Below the pieces are notes generated by a model. It was not told the origin of the DNA. It made no database searches and saw nothing but the letters and a program-made list of their open reading frames with translations. Shown here piece by piece: positions 1 through 10,751 of a stretch of 64,000 bases of DNA. The DNA is taken from contig CM067311.1 of NCBI GenBank assembly GCA_034231615.1, forward strand, positions 15,875,699 through 15,939,698, in the 5' to 3' direction. Positions within the stretch are counted from its first letter, which is position 1; each line of letters opens with the position of its first letter. The stretch is from Meghimatium bilineatum. Its lineage: Eukaryota; Mollusca; Gastropoda; Stylommatophora; Philomycidae. Made by a program: the position numbers and the translations under genes.

Positions 1-182
1 TTTGGATTCAGCACAATACAATTATCCTAAATCTGTTTAAAAAAAACCATAGACAGCAAATTTAATGTTGACCAGTGTAAACAGTTTCAACGATGTCTCA
101 ATATCACCAATGATTATGTATTACTGATACTGATTATTTATATATCTAATAAATAGCAAAAATACCAAATATAAAGTAATCA

Positions 183-440
183 TCATCAATTGACATATTC
201 TTTCAAGAACGTAATCTTTCCTATGGATCTCTTGAATTCTCCGCGGTCTTGAGCAAGTTGCCCTGCATCTTTCAGTGAAATGCGCAGGCATTCTTGAGCG
301 TCTTTTGTCCAACGGCGTCTTGGTCGGCATTTACCTCTGTTGCCTTCTATCATCCCCTCCAGTAACACTCTCCATGCCGTCGTGTCTCTTAATATGACAG
401 AAAAAAACTAGTTTTCTTTAATATGGTGTTCAGACGCCAG
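183..440 (-). mobile_element. RTE-like LINE 3' fragment (local family RTE-E1)
   Basis: Read on the minus strand this gives a typical C-terminal tail of an RTE-type reverse transcriptase protein: a GRPRRRW-like basic motif (here CRPRRRWTKDAQ), then an AQDR(G)EFKR stretch, then FLKEYVN. It ends in a GATGATGATT simple tail near 183. The same end is seen at 15376-15635 (+) and 4686-4832 (-). No RT catalytic core is present and frames are broken, so this is a dead 5'-truncated copy. Assignment to the RTE group rests on the C-terminal pattern and could be a related clade. Confidence 0.6.
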
Positions 441-764
441 CCTTCCTGGACGTTAATTGTTCGTAACATATCCTGGCTTGTTTTCTTCGCTGTCCATGGT
501 ATTTTCAGAACTATTCTATAACAAGTTAATTCAAATGATGTTATTTTTTTGAAAAATAAAGCACAATTTTGTTCTTATATAAAGTAATGTCAATGAAAAA
601 TAACACATTTTACAGTTTTCTAAACCAAGGCAAACTAAGCCTCCACTTTGTCGGATCTCCTCTGACAGTTTTGCTATTATCTATTCGATGCTGTCTCAAC
701 AATTTGTAAGAAAATCAGCAGAGGAAGATAAACAGATGTTAAGATATCTAAAATATTGGCAGTG
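441..764. other. Unassigned AT-rich sequence
   Basis: I see no gene, tandem array or recognisable element here. Confidence 0.5.
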
Positions 765-1050
765 ATGCCAGCATGGATAGCCATCACTATCAGTTAACAT
801 ATCTTAGACAGGATGTAGAAGACATCATAAACTGTCGATAGTCATGCTGATCTTGAGCCAGTCGTCCTGCTTCTGTGTAATGCTCAGGTGGACTTTGATA
901 TCTTGCATCCATCTTATTTATGGTCTACATTTTTTATTCTTTTTAAGTATCGCCCCTTCCATTATTATCTTTTCTATATTGTTGTGTCGTTTGGTAGACC
1001 CACAATATGTAAATTTCTAGAGAGAACCTTGCTGTTTATCAAGTTTTCTT
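765..1050 (-). mobile_element. RTE-like LINE 3' fragment (local family RTE-E2)
   Basis: This aligns by eye with 25966-26235: both share, in the plus-strand direction, the order of an AGGATGTAG box, CTTGAGCCAGTC, CTGCTTCTGT and GGTGACTTTGAT-like blocks. On the minus strand these encode the decayed C-terminus of a LINE protein. It has no RT core and no open frame of use. The 3' end (around 790-815) carries a decayed form of the TCCTG..CAGGA stem-loop discussed under SINE-A. Confidence 0.5.
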
Positions 1051-1284
1051 TTACTTTAAATTCTCTCTGAATGTCACTTTGGGCGATACTTTTCATCCAT
1101 AGTATTATATGCATTCTTCTGTTATGTTAGTTTTGTTTCAAATTCTGCATTTTTACATCTCACCTTATTGTTTGAGAGGTACATCTATATATTCCAACTG
1201 GTAATATGCAAGCTTTATAAAAAGTAAGTTTTCAACAGTACAAATTCTTAGAATGTGAAGGTATGATTATTTCTCCCTTGTTTA

Positions 1285-2160
1285 AAGCGTTTACTTCACG
1301 AGATTATAAATTCTTTAATTATTAAGTATATTTTACAAGATTGTATATTTTTTCAATATGTTTCTTGTACGAGATTGTATATTCTTTGCTCAGTACGTTT
1401 ACCTTACGAGTTAACAGATTCATTGCCCGATGCGTTTACTTTTCGAGTCAGTAGATTCATTGTTCAAAGCGTTTACTTTACGAGTTAGTAGATTAATTGT
1501 TCAATGCGTTTACTTTGCGAGTTAGTAGATTAATTGTTCAATACGTTTACTTTACGAGTTAGTAGATTAATTGTTCAATGCGTTTACTTTACGAGTTAGT
1601 AGATTAATTGTTCAATGCGTTTACTGTACGAGTTAGTAGATTAATTGTTCAATGCGTTTACTTTACGAGTTAGAAGATTAATTGTTCAATTCGTTTACTT
1701 TGCGAGTTAGTAGATTAATTGTTCAATACGTTTACTTTACGAGTTAGTAGATTAATTGTTCAATGCGTTTACTTTACGAGTTAGTAGATTAATTGTTCAA
1801 TGCGTTTACTGTACGAGTTAGTAGATTAATTGTTCAATGCGTTTACTTTACGAGTTAGAAGATTAATTGTTCAATTCGTTTACTTTACGAGTTAGTAGAC
1901 TAATTGTTCAATGCGTTTACTTTACGAGTTAGTAGATTAATTGTTCAATGCGTTTACTTTACGAGTTAGTAGATTAATTGTTCAATGCGTTTACTTTACG
2001 AGCTAGTAGATTAATTGTTCAATGCGTTTACTTTACGAGTTAGTATATTAATTGTTCAATACTTTTCTTTACGAGTTAGTAGATTCATTGCTCAATACGT
2101 TTACTTTGTACGAGATTGTATATTCTTTACTCAGTACTTTCACTTTACGAGAATGTATAT
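1285..2160. repeat. 37-bp minisatellite with higher-order pattern
   Basis: The unit is TTCAATGCGTTTACTTTACG followed by AGTTAGTAGATTAATTG, with about 20 good copies from 1408 to 2100 and degenerate copies on both sides. Variant positions (tGCG/tACG/tTCG, TTTGCG, CTGTACG, TTAGAAG) recur in the same order over two successive blocks of five units. Open frames across it are read-through of the array. Confidence 0.9.
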
Positions 2161-2289
2161 TCTTGCTTTGCTCAATATTTTTACTAAATTTTGTGTTCTA
2201 TGTCTACACATTTCTTCTAACATCGTTTTCTCCCACAATCAAATTAAAAATCATATTCATTCCAGTACGGGTCAGCAACCGTCAAGAAC

Positions 2290-2405
2290 TGAAGGCCGAT
2301 AATAGGTTATGATGTCAAGTTCCCCCAGATGAAATTCATGGTTGGACAGTGACCGACAATAGGTCATGATGTCAAGTTACACATATGAAATCTATTGTTG
2401 GACGA
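2290..2405. repeat. Two-copy tandem repeat, about 57 bp
   Basis: Two diverged copies share the core AATAGGTCATGATGTCAAGTT and a later GTTGGACAG/GTTGGACGA block. Confidence 0.6.
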
Positions 2406-2546
2406 TACAAATGAATGGGTTTAACTGCCCCTTCCATTAGTTCTCGAATGATATATCACAGTTAGATAGGATACTGAATAATGTCTGATAGTTTTTTCTA
2501 TTTTAGTGTCTTCAGACATTTTAGAACGTGACATCAGCAATAAGTA

Positions 2547-2582
2547 ATTTATAGTAATTTATAGTAATTTATAGTAATTTTA
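2547..2582. repeat. 10-bp tandem repeat
   Basis: TTTATAGTAA is repeated about four times directly before the RTE-D fragment. Confidence 0.75.
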
Positions 2583-2589
2583 TCACAAG

Positions 2590-3000
2590 GACAGACGCAA
2601 GCGATAGTGATATGTGAGATGAAATGCTTGAGGAAAGTTACAGGGGTCAACAATCGTGGTACATTACGAAATAAAGACATCAGGGAAAGAATAGGTATGA
2701 CACCTCTCATAGAATATATAGAAAAGCAGCAGATCAAGTGGTTTGGACATATTATGATAATGCATGGCGATAAGTTGCCCGCACATGCATATAACCAAAT
2801 GAGATCAGGATATAAAGCCTGAGGAAGACAACGAAAAAGATGGATATAAAACGTTAGAAACATCTTGAACAAACACGGTTATAGCACAGCCGAGGCCACA
2901 CATCTGGCATTGGAACATAAACTCGAGCTCAAATCACCCCTACGTATAAAGGCAAAAGTGGATAACATACCACCTGAGTACAATAGACAATATAGATACG
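2590..3000 (+). mobile_element. RTE-like LINE C-terminal fragment (local family RTE-D)
   Basis: The plus strand encodes a LINE C-terminus: EMKCLRKVTGV, then RNKDIRERIG, IEKQQIKWFGHI, a GRQRKRW motif after a stop codon, and HGYSTAEATHLALEHKLEL. The last block recurs at 17450-17600, 20163-20368 (-) and 42340-42505, so it marks one family whose copies end near a GACAATA sequence. Stops at 2820 and before the NVRN block show it is dead. The RT core is absent, as expected for a 5'-truncated copy. Confidence 0.65.
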
Positions 3001-3412
3001 CAAGGAGGCTTCACTTTAATATGCATTTGACAGGAACAAAACTAAATGTCTTTCGTGAGAAACAAGTTCTTCTTTGAGATAGTCCTGCGAGATGATCTCA
3101 GAAGAAATACAGTTAGTTTCTGTAGTGAGGACATAATATAGCCACCTGCTCATTATTCTAATTCACATTAAATTTATACTGTCAAGTGTATGTAATGCAA
3201 ATATCTTCCTTTTACACGCCATTGTGGCCTATTGTTATTTTGGAATACAGGTGACCTTCGACAGTACTATATGACCTTTCAGCAGAATTAATTAGACCTT
3301 CTTTCGTTTCTTTAGTTGACTATTCTCGTGCTTCTGTTTGGACACTATTTACATACTTGGAGTCGCATGCCAAAAATAGGCAAGTCGATTCCAAGTAGGC
3401 CTATATAAATAG

Positions 3413-3545
3413 TCTATCTATCTATACGCTTTGGGCCGTGTTTGCCTTGCGACGTCAGGGGTAGAAGAGTTCTCTGTAGATGACATTAGTCAGAGAATGT
3501 TCTTTATCATTAAAATATCATTAATGAACACTGGTCTGTGCAGTG
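3413..3545 (-). mobile_element. RTE-C 3' end remnant
   Basis: The sequence runs from TCTATCTATC into GTAGAAGAGTTCTCTGTAG, matching in minus orientation the RTE-C 3' end at 33600-33675, which reads through AACTCTTCTACCC and ends in (TAGA)n. Only the terminal segment is left. Confidence 0.55.
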
Positions 3546-3614
3546 GACCACAATGCTAGCCATATGTTCACCCCTGGGTCCACATATATTTCCAGGGAAC
3601 CACGGAGGAGACAA

Positions 3615-3905
3615 TTTATGTTCTTCTTCTTCTGTGTTCATTTTCAAACGCCTTCAGATTACTAGGATGTCGTCCGCCGAACGGAATGAGTTGTGTCATG
3701 GTTTACATCATTGCTGCGATATTTGCGCCTTTCGGGCTGATACATCCTACTTCAGCAGGGCTTTGGATCACTTTGACCATGTATGGTATGGGAAAACCAA
3801 ACCCACCCCATAACCTTATTAGTCGTCTCTTATGACATGCATGAAAGGTCATCAGTGTTGATATTCTTTGCTCTCCGTTCGGGCCTAGGCAACACAGGTG
3901 CGGGA
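3615..3905 (-). mobile_element. SINE-C copy (GAA-tailed short repeat)
   Basis: A minus-strand copy of the element best defined at 10850-11132. It starts at its TTCTTCTTCT tail and contains the shared blocks GTCATGGTTTACATCATTGC, GCGCCTTTCGG, ATCCTACTTCAGCA and TTAGTCGTC. It is diverged from the 10.9 kb and 42.1 kb copies. Confidence 0.6.
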
Positions 3906-4685
3906 GGCACATTTACATTGATGAAATTAGAGTTCCCATCTGAGAGTGAAGTAGGGAAAAATGTAACTTCCTAAAAGATATTTCATAAAGAATATAGTAA
4001 CAATCTTGAAGATTGAAGAAAGTCCGATATTTCGTAAGAAAGATAGTAACAATCTTTGAAGATTGAAGAAAGCCAACAGGGAGTTTTTAAAGCTCGGTGA
4101 AACTTAAAAAATTGTATCAGACCGGGGCTACGACACAAAATTTGTTGAGAACCACTACTCTTAGTTAAAACGTAACTCTGTAGTACATCTATACATCAAT
4201 TAGGGGATCCTCAAACTGCTAAACGGTGGAGATGAAAAAAAAAATTTTATGATGGCACATATCATCTAGCACAGCTGGCTTCCTAACCTTCTTTTATCTA
4301 ATCATCGTGGACAACTTCCTTTAACGTCTCATTAAGCAGCTTGAAATTGTCTTTCCTGTCATCTATAAAGTCTACATGTTTAGTCCCGATAACACGTGAT
4401 GTATTTCACGATAACGCTAATTATTTTCTGCATGCTGTGTGCAGTACATTATCAACATATTCACCAACCGATTGACCTCGTTAATGCACACGTATATCTT
4501 TTCCCCCCAAAAAAGTTATTTTAAGTGAATGCAACGCCCAAACTCTTATATTTATTACCTGTCATATTTAATTATGTTGTAGTTGATGATTTATCTGTTA
4601 CATAATATTTTATTTTTGGAAGTTATGTAGAGACAAATCAGATGTAGGAGCAGATCGTGAAGAATTAGCAGAATAATCAAAAAAA
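3906..4685. other. Unassigned sequence with a small duplication
   Basis: A segment with core TAGTAACAATCTTGAAGATT is duplicated at about 3995-4020 and 4045-4073. Otherwise I see no gene or element here. Confidence 0.5.
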
Positions 4686-4832
4686 GTTATAGATATAGTG
4701 TCATGTGACGTGTTCCTTCCAGAACGTTGTCTTCCCAATGAACTCTCTGAACCTCTCTCTGTCTTGGGCGATGTGGCTTGCATTTTCTAGCGATGTATTC
4801 ATGTTATCTTTAATGTCGTCAGTCCTTCCATA
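4686..4832 (-). mobile_element. RTE-E1 fragment
   Basis: The minus strand gives GRTDDIKDNMNTSLENASHI followed by AQDRERFREFIG and TTFWKEHVT, matching the C-terminal end of RTE-E1 (compare 183-440 and 15376-15635). It is about 50 codons long and has no RT domain. Confidence 0.6.
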
Positions 4833-5107
4833 GATATAGTAGTGATGTGTTAGTATACATAATGTTAAGGACAATATGCACTGATAATGCTGTATTCATA
4901 CGGTTGTGACTATGGGTCTCACCAATGGTCCACTAGACAAACCGTCCATACAACAACAAAAAACTTAGTAGATGATATGCCGTTATATTGAAGTTCTCTT
5001 ATCGAAGCTTTGTAGCATGTCATATGTACAATTATATACCCCTTCTGAGTAGAAGGCTCCTTCAATAGGCATTGCACTAAGCAGAAAGCTGAAGTCTCCC
5101 GGGTACG
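4833..5107. other. Unassigned sequence
   Basis: I see no gene or repeat family here. Confidence 0.4.
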
Positions 5108-5575
5108 AAAGATGGAACACACCATGAGCAGATAGATGAACGATGGAACACATCATGAGCAGATGAAAGATGGAACACATCATGAGCAGATGAAAGATGG
5201 AACACACCATGAGCAGATAGATGAACGATGGAACACATCATGAGCAGATGAAAGATGGAACACAACGTGAGCAGATAGATGAAAGATGGAGCACATCTTG
5301 AACAAATAGATGAAAGATGGAACACATCTTGAGCAAATAGATGAAAGATGGAACGCATCATGAGCATATGAAAGATAGAATACATGATGAGCAGATGAAA
5401 GATGGAACACATCATGAGCAGATGAAAGATGGAACACATCATGAGCAGATGAAAGATGGAACACATCATGAGCAGATGAAAGATGGAACACATCATGAAC
5501 AGATGAAAGATGGAATACATCATGAGCAGATGAAAGATGGACACATGAGCAGAATAAAGATGGAACACATCATGA
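5108..5575. repeat. 27-bp minisatellite
   Basis: The unit is GATGGAACACATCATGAGCA plus GATGAAA, with about 17 copies, some carrying a short ATAGAT insertion. Since 27 is divisible by 3, both strands keep long repetitive frames (plus: MKDGTHHEQ; minus: MCSIFHLLM). They have no start context or flanking exon and are best read as array artefacts. Confidence 0.9.
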
Positions 5576-5659
5576 CAGCATAACAAGAGGTATATGGAAA
5601 GATTATCATAACATGCTAGATGTGTTCAAATACAAATGTTAGAGTAATACTAACAAATT

Positions 5660-5926
5660 ACCCTTGTAGAACGAATACGAATGTTCTATGTTTTTGTTAC
5701 TGAGGATACTTCAATACTTGTACGGGATGTTCTTTGTTGTTGTAATAGTTCTTTTTACGACTGGTCCGTTCTAACTATTTGAGAACACAGTTTGAATGTC
5801 TTGACAAAATTGCATCTTTTTTTAGATGCGGTTATTCAAGCACAGAAAAACTCTTCTTTACTCTGGTCGCCAGGCGATTTGGTGCCGTCAGAACGGACTG
5901 GATCAATTCCCGTTGGTCTCAAACAT
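5660..5926 (+). mobile_element. Element X, dispersed short repeat (third genomic copy)
   Basis: Diverged direct copy of the arm of the large inverted repeat at 44035-44737. Shared blocks, in order, are TTGTTACTGAGGATA, GTTGTTGTAATAGT, GGTCCGTTC, GCATC(T)TTTTTAGATGCGGTT, GGCGATTTGGTGCCGT and AACGGACTGG.TCAATTCCCG, ending GTCTCAA. Near the 3' end lies a tRNA-like box-B sequence (here GGATCAATTCC). It has no coding potential. The 25-bp minisatellite begins immediately after its 3' end. Confidence 0.65.
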
Positions 5927-5927
5927 C

Positions 5928-6459
5928 TTGAATATGTCCTCTTACTTCCTACTTGAATTTGTCCTCTTACTTCCTACTTGAATTTTCTTCTTACTTCCTA
6001 CTTGAATTTGTCCTCTTACTTCCTACTTGAATTTGTCCTCTTACTTCCTACTTGAATTTGTCCTCTTACTTCGTACTTGAATTTGTCCTCTTACTTCCTA
6101 CTTGAATTTGTCCTCTTACTTCCTACTTGAATTTGTCCTCTTACTTCCTACTTGAATTTGTCCTCTTACTTCCTACTTGAATTTGTCCTCTTACTTCCTA
6201 CTTGAATTTGTCCTCTTACTTCCTACTTGAATTTGTCCTCTTACTTCCTACTTGAATTTGTCCTCTTACTTCGTACTTGAATTTGTCCTCTTACTTCCTA
6301 CTTGAATTTGTCCTCTTACTTCCGAATTGAATTTGTCCTCTTACTTCCTACTTGAATTTGTCCTCTTACTTCCTACTTGAATTTGCTTCTTACTTCCTAC
6401 TTGAATTTGTCCTCTTACTTCCTACTTGAATTTGTCCTCTTACTTCCTACTTGAATTTA
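5928..6459. repeat. 25-bp minisatellite
   Basis: About 21 copies of ACTTGAATTTGTCCTCTTAC plus TTCCT with few variants (CGTACTTG, CGAATTG, a shortened TTCTTC unit). The high homogeneity suggests recent expansion. Confidence 0.92.
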
Positions 6460-6509
6460 TTTGAGTAATACTAACATATTCCTAAAAATAAAATACCGTC
6501 AAATCCAAA

Positions 6510-6617
6510 TGTTATAGAAATACTAAGATAAACATGAAAATAAAACTTCTATAATTTTGAGTATGGAACAAACATGAAAATAAAACTTCTATAATTTTGA
6601 GTATGGAACAAACATGA
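6510..6617. repeat. 41-bp tandem duplication
   Basis: AAACATGAAAATAAAACTTC followed by TATAATTTTGAGTATGGAAC is present twice in perfect form, with a third partial copy. Confidence 0.8.
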
Positions 6618-6689
6618 AAAATTGTACTCCCTGGGACTTTGGTATCGTCAACAATCATCAAAACAAAAATGTTTCTGGGCATTTTTTTT

Positions 6690-6950
6690 ATCTCTTCTTC
6701 CTCTTGTTCTACTTTTGTTCTCATACTCCTGCAGATTAGCAGGCTGTGTCATGGTCTAGAGCTTAGCTGCGAATATGTGACTTTCGACCTGACACATCCG
6801 ACTTTAGCGTGGTTTCTTTGTCACTTTGACCCAATATGGTATGGTCAACCAACTTCACCCGGTAACCTCGTTAGTCGTCTTTTACTATATGTATGACAGG
6901 CAAAGAGTTGCAATTGTTTTCTCCCTTATCGGGCCCGGCAAAAACGGGTT
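6690..6950 (-). mobile_element. SINE-C copy
   Basis: A minus-strand copy beginning at a TTCTTCCTCTTGTTC tail. It shares CTGCAGATTAGCAGG, GTCATGGTCTA, GACACATCCGACTT and TTAGTCGTCTTTTAC with the reference copy at 10850-11132 and ends near GGGCCCGGCAA. Confidence 0.65.
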
Positions 6951-7044
6951 ATAATGATTTCTAAACGTTATCGTGGCTGCTTCATTCTGTTGTAGTTCGT
7001 ATCTTCAGTGTCAGAATGTAGACAAGAAATCTGCTCAGTAATCT

Positions 7045-7345
7045 GTCGCTTTCTTTTACTTTCTTTCTTGTACCAGTATTAGCTGTACCAAACATTAGTC
7101 ACTTTCTTTAACTTTCTTTGTTGTACCAGTGTTAATTGTACCATACATTTGTCACTTTCTTTAACTTTCTTTCTTGTACCAGTGTTAGTTGTACCAAACA
7201 TGTGTCACTTTCCTTTACATTCTTTCTTGTACCAGTATTAATTGTTCCATACATTTGTCACTTTCTTTAACTTTCTTTCTTGTACCAGTGTTAATTGTAC
7301 CATACATTTATCGCAGCCTTTTAATTCTTGTTCCAATATTAGTTG
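7045..7345. repeat. Minisatellite, about 53-57 bp unit
   Basis: About five copies built around CTTTCTTTCTTGTACCAGTG TTAATTGTACCATACATTTG. Spacing varies slightly. Confidence 0.8.
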
Positions 7346-7859
7346 TACCACACGTGTCATAAAGTTATAATTAAATATTTTTGCTTTGATCACAGCTGGC
7401 AATTGTACAATCCAATTGTTCTGAAACCAACTGCAACCTAATAAACTTAAAATATTTCTTGGAAAATCACTACAGGCTGATCACTGCGTCCTGAATACAA
7501 CATACTACATCGTTAAATACCCTATACAACTCGAAGGAATGTATACTTCTATCTAGAAATGCATTTTTACCCTCATAAAATAAATAAAACCATAAAAAAA
7601 AGGAAACTCATTTCCACAATCGCATCTACAGCTCTTCGTAGACACGTCAGTGAACGACTAATTGTATTTTATGCTGATTCTTGTGCAAGCAGTCTTAACA
7701 AAATGATCTACACAACTTGCACCTGATGGAAAACTAAGCGAACAGACAGCAACGGGGGGAAAAAAGAGAATGCGAGTCTTGTTTTTTTGCAGCACTGGAT
7801 TCCTTTCAAGAGTAATTTCAGCCGTCGGTAAACAATATTGGATTTATATCAAGACTTGG
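7346..7859. other. Unassigned sequence with a possible SINE-A remnant
   Basis: Between 7427 and 7505 the series CAACCTAATAAAC, TTGGAAAATCACTACAG, GATCACTGCGTCCTGAATA parallels the SINE-A body at 50535-50625 (CAACCTACTGAAC, CTAGAAAATCACCACAG, GCTACGTCCTGGATA). I treat it as a diverged plus-strand remnant with low confidence. Nothing else is recognised. Confidence 0.4.
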
Positions 7860-9563
7860 GTGTGTTACAAGTATAAGTATTAACCAGTTTGAGAGAGTGA
7901 CATGGATGTGTTACAAGTATAAGTATTAACCAGTTTGAGAGAGTGACATGGCTGTGTTACAAGTATAAGTATTAACCAGTTTGAGAGAGTGACATACTGT
8001 GTTACAAGTATAAGTATTAACCAGTTTGAGAGAGTGACATGGCTGTGTTAAAGTAGGAGTATTAACCAGTTTGAGAGAGTGACATGGCTGTGTTACAAGT
8101 ATAAGTATTAACCAGTTTGAGAGAGTGACATACTGTGTTACAAGTATAAGTATTAACCAGTTTGAGAGAGTGACATGGCTGTGTTAAAGTAGGAGTATTA
8201 ACCAGTTTGAGAGAGTGACATGGCTGTGTTACAAGTATGAGTATTAACCAGTTTGAGAGAGTGACATGGCTGTGTTACAAGTATGAGTATTAACCAGTTT
8301 GAGAGAGTGACATGGATGTGTTACAAGTATAAGTATTAACCAGTTTGAGAGAGTGACATGGCTGTGTTACAAGTATGAGTATTAACCAGTTTGAGAGAGT
8401 GACATACTGTGTTACAAGTATAAGTATTAACCAGTTTGAGAGAGTGACATGGCTGTGTTAAAGTAGGAGTATTAACCAGTTTGAGAGAGTGACATGGCTG
8501 TGTTACAAGTATGAGTATTAACCAGTTTGAGAGAGTGACATGGCTGTGTTACAAGTATGAGTATTAACCAGTTTGAGAGAGTGACATGGCTGTGTTACAA
8601 GTATGAGTATTAACCAGTTTGAGAGAGTGACATGGCTGTGTTACAAGTATGAGTATTAACCAGTTTGAGAGAGTGACATGGCTGTGTTACAAGTATGAGT
8701 ATTAACCAGTTTGAGAGAGTGACATACTGTGTTACAAGTATAAGTATTAACCAGTTTGAGAGAGTGACATGGCTGTGTTAAAGTAGGAGTATTAACCAGT
8801 TTGAGAGAGTGACATGGCTGTGTTAAAGTAGGAGTATTAACCAGTTTGAGAGAGTGACATGGCTGTGTTAAAGTAGGAGTATTAACCAGTTTGAGAGAGT
8901 GACATGGCTGTGTTAAAGTAGGAGTATTAACCAGTTTGAGAGAGAGATATGGCTGTGTTAAAGTATGAGTATTAACCAGTTTGAGAGAGTGACATGGCTG
9001 TGTTAAAGTATGAGTATTAACCAGTTTGAGAGAGTGACATACTGTTTTAAAAGTATGAGTATTAACCAGTTTGAGAGACATGGCTGTGTTAAAGTAGGAG
9101 TATTAACCAGTTTGAGAGAGAGACATGGCTGTGTTAAAGTATGAGTATTAACCAGTTTGAGAGAGAGACATGTCTGTGTTAAAGTATGAGTATTAACCAG
9201 TTTGAGAGAGAGATATGGCTGTGTTAAAGTATGAGTATTAACCTGTTTGAGAGAGAGACATGTCTGTGTTAAAGTATGAGTATTAACCAGTTTGAGAGAG
9301 TGACATGGCTGTGTTAAAGTAGGAGTATTAACCAGTTTGAGAGAGAGACATGGCTGTGTTAAAGTAGGAGTATTAACCAGTTTGAGAGAGAGACATGGCT
9401 GTGTTAAAGTATGAGTATTAACCAGTTTGAGAGAGAGACATGTCTGTGTTAAAGTATGAGTATTAACCTGTTTGAGAGAGAGACATGTCTGTGTTACAAG
9501 TATGAGTATTAACCTGTTTGAGAGAGAGAGACATGGCTGTGTTAAAGTATGAGTATTAACCAG

Positions 9564-9596
<33 letters not shown>
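7860..9596. repeat. 46-bp minisatellite, largest array in the window
   Basis: About 37 copies of TGTGTTACAAGTATAAGTAT plus TAACCAGTTTGAGAGAGTGACATGGC. Subtypes AAGTATAAGT, AAGTATGAGT and AAAGTAGGAGT cluster along the array, and GAGAGTGACA changes to GAGAGAGACA towards the right. It ends in a pure GA run (about 9567-9594). Minus-strand open frames (SLKLVNTHTLTQP repeats) are read-through. Confidence 0.95.
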
Positions 9597-9598
<2 letters not shown>

Positions 9599-9603
9599 AG
9601 GTA

Positions 9604-9990
9604 ATACAAATCTTAACTGATTTTAGAGAACGCAAAATATAACAAATTTGGACTAGTTTGAGATAGAGTTCACAAGAATTAGAACAAATTTGGACTAGTT
9701 TGAGATAGAGTTCAAAAGAATTATAACAAATTTGGACTAGTTTGAGATAGAGTTCACAAGAATTAGAACAAATTTGGACTAGTTTGAGATAGAGTTCACA
9801 AGAATTAGAACAAATTTGGACTAGTTTGAGATAGAGAGCTCACAATCATACAAAACAAATCTTGACTAATTTGATATGGCGCGCGAAAACAGAATAAATC
9901 TTGTCTAATTTGATAGAGAGAGTAATAACACAAACATATAGAACAAATATTGACTTCTTTGAGATGGCGCGCGAAAACTTATAATACATT
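9604..9990. repeat. 42-bp minisatellite related to the 46-bp array
   Basis: Unit AACAAATTTGGACTAGTTTG AGATAGAGTTCACAAGAATTAG, about five good copies followed by decaying ones with GGCGCGCGAAAAC. The shared AGTTTGAGA-AGAG core and head-to-tail position suggest common origin with the adjacent 46-bp array. Confidence 0.85.
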
Positions 9991-10004
9991 TTTTATAATT
10001 TGAT

Positions 10005-10207
10005 TTCAACATATGTTAAATCCGGGTTGTGATTTCTCGTTTGACACTACCACTCTGCCAGTTGACTCAGCCGTAAATGAGTATCTGACGCATGAGTTAG
10101 GAGAGGTAAAAACAGCAAGGAAGGGAAATGTCCACCCCACCTAATAGTCGCTGCGGCCTAGTACATAAAGAGATATCTTCATCCCCGATGCCAAGAAATA
10201 TACCTTT
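10005..10207 (-). mobile_element. Dispersed non-coding repeat inside the 42-bp array
   Basis: A non-array block of about 200 bp splits the 42-bp array from its degenerate continuation (10206-10395). On the minus strand it includes ACTCATTTACGGCTGAGT, a motif I recall from dispersed repeats in marine invertebrate genomes, and ends in CCCGGATTT. I could not fix the boundaries or a TSD. Confidence 0.4.
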
Positions 10208-10395
10208 ACCTATTTAATTTATAGAGAGAACGTGCACAAAAATATAGATCAAATCTTGACTTGTTTGAGAAATGGCACCCGCAATCATATAGAACAAATT
10301 CTGATTGGTTGGAAAGATAGAATACATAAATCATGATTGGTTGGAAAGACAGAATACATTTATATAACAAATATTAACCAGTTTGAAAATAGATG
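10206..10395. repeat. Degenerate continuation of the 42-bp array
   Basis: Blocks such as ATCAAATCTTGACTTGTTTG, ATAGAACAAATTCTGATTGG and AACAAATATTAACCAGTTTG resemble both the 42-bp and 46-bp units but are heavily decayed. Confidence 0.55.
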
Positions 10396-10496
10396 AAATA
10401 TACTTCTTTAGTTTTGTTTCTTTGTTGTATTGGAAAGAACACACAGCACCACACTATTTTCTATGCTTAGTCTGCGCAGATTCAGATTCCTGGGAC

Positions 10497-10690
10497 ACAA
10501 TAAGGTGGGTTGAAGATGGATGGGACACACTAGGAGGATGGACGATAGTTGAGACACACTAGGAAGGTGAAGATTGCTGCGACACACTAGGATGGTGGAA
10601 GATTGCTGCGACACACTAGGATGTGGGAAGATTGCTGCGACACACTAGGATGTGGGAAGATTGCTGCGACACACTAGGATGGTGGAAGAT
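10497..10690. repeat. 29-bp minisatellite
   Basis: About six copies of GACACACTAGGATGTGGGAA GATTGCTGC; the first two copies are more diverged. Confidence 0.85.
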
Positions 10691-10751
10691 GTCATAATAC
10701 CAAAGGATCAACTTTATGGAGAATTAAATTCTGAAAAATTTATAATTGTAG

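Noticed and set aside
5077..5586. Repetitive frames on both strands of the 27-bp array
   Set aside because: The 27-bp unit keeps both strands open automatically; no flanking exon or signal.
5928..9596. Regularly spaced repeats that resemble a CRISPR array
   Set aside because: Units are contiguous with no unique spacers, and the surrounding DNA is plainly eukaryotic.
8656..9635. Long minus-strand frames of 141 and 210 codons with LVNTHTLTQ repeats
   Set aside because: They are read-through of the 46-bp array, lack a start context or any domain, and shift frame with unit length changes.
9996..10207. Insertion TSD for the element splitting the 42-bp array
   Set aside because: TAATTT-like matches on both sides are too short and AT-rich to count as a duplication.
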